Below, piece after piece: positions 36,788 through 41,359 of a stretch of DNA of 41,359 nt (position 1 is its first letter; each line of letters starts with the position of its first letter). The stretch spans positions 1-41,359 of the forward strand of contig JAEKMC010000075.1 in assembly GCA_019508115.1 (NCBI GenBank). The letters run 5' to 3'. The position numbers and the translations under genes are program-made. Source of the DNA: Sphingomonas sp. Its GTDB lineage: Bacteria > Pseudomonadota > Alphaproteobacteria > Sphingomonadales > Sphingomonadaceae. Below the pieces are notes generated by a model that saw only the letters and a program-made list of their open reading frames with translations, had not been told where the DNA came from and searched no databases.

Positions 36788-37942
36788 ATGAGTGCGCTTA
36801 AGTGGAATGAAACAAGCGCGGAGGCCGCCGATTTCGCGCCCGCGCCTGAGGCGGGCACGACCGCGGATCGACCGTCGCCGGCCGGGGCGCGGCTGCTCCA
36901 GACGCTCCTCGCCGATCGCTTCGAACCGGATAGCGAATTGCTGCGGCAGGCGCGGTTCGCGCATGCGATGGGCTCTACTTTGGTCGCCTCTGTCCTGGAG
37001 GCGGGGCATCGCCATTTGCCACGTGCGCCCCGCACCGAGGCGTTGATCCACGGCTGGATCGGCAATCCGTCCGAAGCAGCGCTCGCGATGCGGTTCAATG
37101 CCGCGATCCATGCACTGGCGCGGCATGGGCAGCCGCCCATCCTTCAAGCGCTTTACCAAGGACAGCATGCGGATTTCGATGCAGCGATCGCGCAGGCGTT
37201 GACCGAAAATGACGACTTCATTGCGGACGCGATGCGCCACCCGACCCAGACCAACGAAGTTGGTCGCGCCGGCGCGCTGGTGGCCGCACTGATGACGCTT
37301 TCGGCCGAGCATGGCTTTCCGTTCGAACTGCTCGAACTTGGAACCAGCTGCGGGCTCAATCTCAATCTCAGCGAATATGGCTACGATCTTGGCGGAATCC
37401 GCGCCGGCGCCAGCGGCTCGCCGGTTCTGATCGCACCCCAGTGGCACGGCGCGCAGCCCACCGCCGCGCCATTCGAGGTGCTGTCCGCCAAGGGCATCGA
37501 TCTCAACCCGCTGGACCCGACCGACCCCGCAACCGTCGATCGGCTGATGTCCTACGTCTGGGCGGACGCGCCCACCCGCCTTCAGCGGCTCGAATACGCG
37601 CTGCGCATCGCGCGGCTTCGCCGGCCACGCGTGGAACAGGGCAACGCCGTGCCTTGGCTGATGGATCAATTGCGATTGGAGCAACCCCGCGGCGTGTGCC
37701 GGGTGGTATTCCACTCGATGGTATTGCAATATTTCAGCCCGGAAGAGCGCGATGCGGTGGCGGGGGCGATAAAGGCCGCTGGAGCGCAGGCCTGTGCCGA
37801 TCGCCCGCTTGCCTGGATCAGCTTCGAATGGAACACGGACCGCAGCGAGGTCCAGCTCCTACTCAATTCCTGGCCCGAAGGCCGCACGCGCCACCTGGCA
37901 ACCTGCCATCCCTATGGGTCCTGGATAGATTGGCACGGTTGA
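36788..37942 (+). CDS. DUF2332 family protein
   Basis: LLQTLLADRFEPDSELLRQ...ELLELGTSCGLNLNLSEYGYDLGG...GIDLNPLDPTDPATVDRLMSYVWADAPTRLQRLEYAL...VFHSMVLQYF. Confidence 0.8.
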   Translation: MSALKWNETSAEAADFAPAPEAGTTADRPSPAGARLLQTLLADRFEPDSELLRQARFAHAMGSTLVASVLEAGHRHLPRAPRTEALIHGWIGNPSEAALAMRFNAAIHALARHGQPPILQALYQGQHADFDAAIAQALTENDDFIADAMRHPTQTNEVGRAGALVAALMTLSAEHGFPFELLELGTSCGLNLNLSEYGYDLGGIRAGASGSPVLIAPQWHGAQPTAAPFEVLSAKGIDLNPLDPTDPATVDRLMSYVWADAPTRLQRLEYALRIARLRRPRVEQGNAVPWLMDQLRLEQPRGVCRVVFHSMVLQYFSPEERDAVAGAIKAAGAQACADRPLAWISFEWNTDRSEVQLLLNSWPEGRTRHLATCHPYGSWIDWHG

Positions 37943-38004
37943 TGTCGTCGCTACCAGCGCGGGACGATGCTGCCGGCCGGGACAATCAGGGAGGACGGAA
38001 GACG

Positions 38005-39471
38005 GTGACCGACGCGACAAGAACTGCCGCGGCGGGACGGACGCACGACCTCACGCAAGGGCCGATCACGCGCACCCTGTTGATGTTCGCGCTCCCGACA
38101 CTGGGCTCGAACGTGCTCCAGTCGCTCAACGGATCGATCAATTCGATCTGGGTGGGCCGCTTCCTCGGTGAACGGGCTTTGGCGGCAACGACCAACGCCA
38201 ATCTGATCATGTTCCTGATGTTCTCGCTGAGCTTCGGCTTCGGCATGGCCGCCACGATCCTGGTCGGCCAGCGCATGGGCGCGCGCGATGTGAGCGGCGC
38301 GCGCCGGATCATCGGGACGGCAACGGGGCTGTTTGCGCTGACCTCCGTCGTTATCGCCTCCTTGGGCTATGTTTTCTCGCCCGCTTTGCTGCGGATGCTG
38401 GCGACCCCGGTGGACGCGCAGGCGCTGGCGCTTGCCTATCTGCGCGTGATCTTCCTTTCCCTGCCGCCGATGTTCCTCGGCATGCTGCTGACGATGGGCA
38501 TGCGCGGCATGGGAGACTCGATCACGCCGCTCAGGCTGATGATATTGAGCGTGCTGCTCGACGCGGGACTGAACCCGCTCCTGATCCGGGGCATCGGCCC
38601 CTTTCCGCGCATGGGCATTGCCGGCGCGGCGACCGCGACGCTGATCGCCAATTACGCCATACTCGGGGTGGGCCTGGCCTATGTCTATGCGCGCGACCTG
38701 CCGATCCGATTACGCGGGGCCGAGCTTCGCTTCCTGCTGCCCGACATCCGGTTTCTCCGGGTGATCTTCTTCAAGGGCCTGCCGATGGGGCTGCACATGC
38801 TGGTCTTCACCTTTTCCGGCCTGGTGATGGTCGGTCTGGTGAATCGCGCCGGCATCGACGTCACCGCTGCCTACGGAATCGCGCAGCAATTATGGACCTA
38901 CGTCCAGATGCCCGCGATGGCGATCGGCACGGCGGTGTCGGCCATGGCGGCGCAGAATATCGGCGCGGACCGTTGGGACAGGGTCGGCGCGATCACGCGC
39001 TCCGGCGTCGGCATCAACATAGCGCTCACGACCGTGATGGTGGCATTGATCCTGCTGTTCGACCGCCCCCTCTTCACGCTGTTCGTAGGCGGCAACAGCC
39101 CGGTCATTCCCATCGCGCGGCACATTCAGCTGATCGGCAGCTGGAGCTTCATCATATTCGGAATAACATTGGTCGTGTTCTCCACCGTGCGTGCCAATGG
39201 GGCGGTCTACCCACCGCTCATCATCCTCGTGATGAGCGTGCTGGTCGGGCGCATCGGCTTCGCCGCCCTCCTCTTGCCGCGTTACGGCACGGATGTTCTG
39301 TGGTGGAGCTTCCCAATCGGCTCCGCGATCTCGCTTGGGCTCGGCCTGATCTATTATCGCTTCGGCGGATGGCGACGGCAGAAGCTCGTCGACCAGTTCG
39401 CCGAAGAGGAAGCCGCCGAACTTTCCTATATCACCGCGGAACCGGGCGGTCGGCTCAATCCCAACGGATGA
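38005..39471 (+). CDS. MATE family efflux transporter
   Basis: LTQGPITRTLLMFALPTLGSNVLQSLNGSINSIWVGRFLGERALAATTNANLIMFLMFS; 12-TM pattern. GTG start at 38005 inside the longer ORF 37441..39471. Confidence 0.92.
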   Translation: MTDATRTAAAGRTHDLTQGPITRTLLMFALPTLGSNVLQSLNGSINSIWVGRFLGERALAATTNANLIMFLMFSLSFGFGMAATILVGQRMGARDVSGARRIIGTATGLFALTSVVIASLGYVFSPALLRMLATPVDAQALALAYLRVIFLSLPPMFLGMLLTMGMRGMGDSITPLRLMILSVLLDAGLNPLLIRGIGPFPRMGIAGAATATLIANYAILGVGLAYVYARDLPIRLRGAELRFLLPDIRFLRVIFFKGLPMGLHMLVFTFSGLVMVGLVNRAGIDVTAAYGIAQQLWTYVQMPAMAIGTAVSAMAAQNIGADRWDRVGAITRSGVGINIALTTVMVALILLFDRPLFTLFVGGNSPVIPIARHIQLIGSWSFIIFGITLVVFSTVRANGAVYPPLIILVMSVLVGRIGFAALLLPRYGTDVLWWSFPIGSAISLGLGLIYYRFGGWRRQKLVDQFAEEEAAELSYITAEPGGRLNPNG

Positions 39472-39652
39472 ACGCGCCTGCGCAAGCCGCCGTCGGCCAG
39501 ATTGCGAAGCCCTGCTTCACACCCTGTCTAGATTATCGCGGATAGTCGATCGCGATCGGTAGCGGTACATCCGCCATGCAAATCCGGCGTCACGCCGCAA
39601 TCCAGCGCCTCGCGATAGTGAGCCCGGTTCGGCAACGGTCAGGGGACCAGCA

Positions 39653-40783
39653 ATGCCCAACGCGCCATTTTCCCGACGCGACATCATCCTGGCTGCGAGC
39701 GCGCTCACCGCGGGCGCCGCTCTCACCGAGCCGCTCAAGGCCGCTGCCATCGCGCCGCGCGGCGATAGCGATCCGTCGACATCCTGGGCGGATCCCGCGA
39801 TGCCTGGCGTGACCCATCGCATCGTCGCGACGAACGGCATCCGCTTGCATGTGGCGGAGCAGGGCGAAGGTCCGCTCGTCATGCTGTGCCACGGCTTCCC
39901 AGAATGCTGGTATTCGTGGCGTTATCAGCTGCCGGCACTGGCGAAAGCCGGCTTCCGCGCGGTCGCTCCCGATCTGCGCGGTTACGGGCGAAGCGACCGT
40001 CCCGAGGACGTCGAGAAATACACGATTCTCCACAATATCGGCGACATGGTGGGGCTGATCGACGCTCTGGGCGCCACGCAAGCGGTGATCGCCGGCCACG
40101 ACATCGGCGCCCCGATCGCCTGGCAAGCCGCCCTGATGCGCCCAGACCGCTTCCGGGCTGTCATCGCGCTTGGCCCGCCATTCCGTTCGCGGGGATTTGG
40201 TGACTTAGGGCCGCCGACGACACACATGCCGCGCAGTCGGACCGCGCTCTTCTACCAACTCTACTTCCAGAAGCCCGAAGCCGAGGCGGCGCTTGGCAAC
40301 GACCCGCGCCGCATGTTCCGTTCCCTGTTCTACTCGCTTTCGGGCGACGGCGCACCGCCGGCCGGCGGTGGCGGGCTCACCGCCGGGATGATACCCCTGA
40401 ATGGCGAATTCTTGACCAATCCGGCCTCCTTGCCGTCCTGGATCCGGGAGTCCGACGTCGATGTCTATGTCGACGAATTCGCCCGAAGCGGATTTCGCGG
40501 GGCCGTGAATTGGTGGCGCAACGTCGATCGCGGCTGGGAGCTCATGGCTCCCTTTGCCGACACCCCGGTGACCGTTCCGGCGCTCTACCTTGCCGGCGAC
40601 CGCGACATCATCGCCGCCATCTTCCGACAGGCCATCGCCCAGCAATCGGCCCTGGTTCCCAAGCTCCGACGGGCGGTCATGCTGCCGGGGTGCGGCCATT
40701 GGACGCAGCAGGAACGCGCGCCGGAGGTGAATGTGGCGATGATCGACTTCCTTCGGCGCCTGCCCGCGGCCGGGTCAGCCTGA
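39653..40783 (+). CDS. Alpha/beta hydrolase, epoxide hydrolase-like, exported (Tat-like signal)
   Basis: SRRDIILAASALTAGAAL; HGFPECWYSWRYQLPALAKAGFRAVAPDLRGYGRSDRP; VIAGHDIGAPIAWQAALMRPDRF; CGHWTQQERAPEVN. Confidence 0.92.
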   Translation: MPNAPFSRRDIILAASALTAGAALTEPLKAAAIAPRGDSDPSTSWADPAMPGVTHRIVATNGIRLHVAEQGEGPLVMLCHGFPECWYSWRYQLPALAKAGFRAVAPDLRGYGRSDRPEDVEKYTILHNIGDMVGLIDALGATQAVIAGHDIGAPIAWQAALMRPDRFRAVIALGPPFRSRGFGDLGPPTTHMPRSRTALFYQLYFQKPEAEAALGNDPRRMFRSLFYSLSGDGAPPAGGGGLTAGMIPLNGEFLTNPASLPSWIRESDVDVYVDEFARSGFRGAVNWWRNVDRGWELMAPFADTPVTVPALYLAGDRDIIAAIFRQAIAQQSALVPKLRRAVMLPGCGHWTQQERAPEVNVAMIDFLRRLPAAGSA

Positions 40784-40807
40784 CGAAGCGACCTGAGAGG
40801 AGACCCC

Positions 40808-41332
40808 ATGTCGCCCCAAATCCTGTGCCTGACACAACTCACCCTAGGCTACATCCCCTGGCTGCTTTGCTTCAGCCTGTACATCTGGCCGAGGCTCAAA
40901 GTGATGGAACGCTTCGATGCGCAGCGCGCCATCGCGGCATTGCACAGCTTTCGCTTCTTCGGACTGGCTTTCCTCATTCCGGGGATCGTCGGCACCGCTC
41001 TACCGGCTGAATTCGCCGCCTTCGCCGCTTATGCGAACTTCGCGACCGGTGTGCTCGCGATGCTGGCGCTCCTCACGGCGAGGATACGCGCCCTATTTTG
41101 GCCGCTCGTCATTGCCTTCAATCTGGTCGGAATCGGCGACATCGCCGTCGATTTCTACCATGCGGTCCACGTGAATCTCCCCGCGGCGGCAGGCCAATTG
41201 GGCGCCATGTACGGGTTCGTAATCCTCTACGTGCCGTTGCAGATGATCACGCATATCGCCGCTTTTTATCTGCTCGCGGGTTCGCGGCCCAGCGGGGTTC
41301 GGTCTTCCGCCGGCGATGCCCCGATATCGTAG
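40808..41332 (+). CDS. Hypothetical integral membrane protein
   Basis: Multiple hydrophobic segments (LGYIPWLLCFSLYIWPRLKV, FFGLAFLIPGIVGTALP, ATGVLAMLALLTARIRALFWPLVIAFNLVGIGDIAVDF). Confidence 0.75.
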   Translation: MSPQILCLTQLTLGYIPWLLCFSLYIWPRLKVMERFDAQRAIAALHSFRFFGLAFLIPGIVGTALPAEFAAFAAYANFATGVLAMLALLTARIRALFWPLVIAFNLVGIGDIAVDFYHAVHVNLPAAAGQLGAMYGFVILYVPLQMITHIAAFYLLAGSRPSGVRSSAGDAPIS

Positions 41333-41359
41333 AGGATTTCCACGAGGGATCAGCAACGC

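Noticed and set aside
35008-37140. 710-aa minus-strand ORF
   Set aside because: Antisense to the MCP and DUF2332 genes, which have clear domain motifs.
1-41359. CRISPR arrays, rRNA genes, complete insertion sequences with DDE transposases
   Set aside because: No regularly spaced repeat-spacer structure, no rRNA signature and no DDE transposase motifs seen in the six-frame ORFs.

Overview
This 41.4 kb, GC-rich window has sphingomonad-like (alphaproteobacterial) gene content; that taxonomy is inferred from gene content only. It contains: a TonB receptor fragment, an alcohol dehydrogenase and a broken HSL-type esterase; an NmrA-like gene; the fabD-fabG-acpP-fabF-mltG cluster on the minus strand; a solo FimB-sized tyrosine recombinase bracketed by 24-bp imperfect inverted repeats; a winged-helix regulator followed by a DUF4402-type chaperone-usher pilus locus whose chaperone gene carries a frameshifting internal deletion; rpsF-rpsR-rplI; a LacI-family regulator; a CapD/WbpM-like sugar dehydratase; a PrpA-like phosphatase; a cyclophilin; tRNA-Ser(GGA); a PEP-CTERM protein, a CadC/ToxR-like TPR regulator and a two-gene unit (phospholipase C-like phosphoesterase plus PLL/tectonin-like secreted protein); a TonB receptor with an EF-hand loop followed by an MCP; a DUF2332 protein; a MATE transporter; an epoxide hydrolase-like protein; and a small membrane protein. 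The strongest new signal is a set of three arrays of GAT/GAC half-sites, each spaced at exactly 11 bp (5, 4 and 5 half-sites). They lie upstream of the PEP-CTERM gene, the CadC-like regulator and the phosphoesterase/propeller operon, and suggest a local undescribed regulon. The second is the inverted-repeat-bounded recombinase next to the pilus locus, which could be a phase switch or a minimal mobile element. No database search was run; all family calls come from motif recognition.
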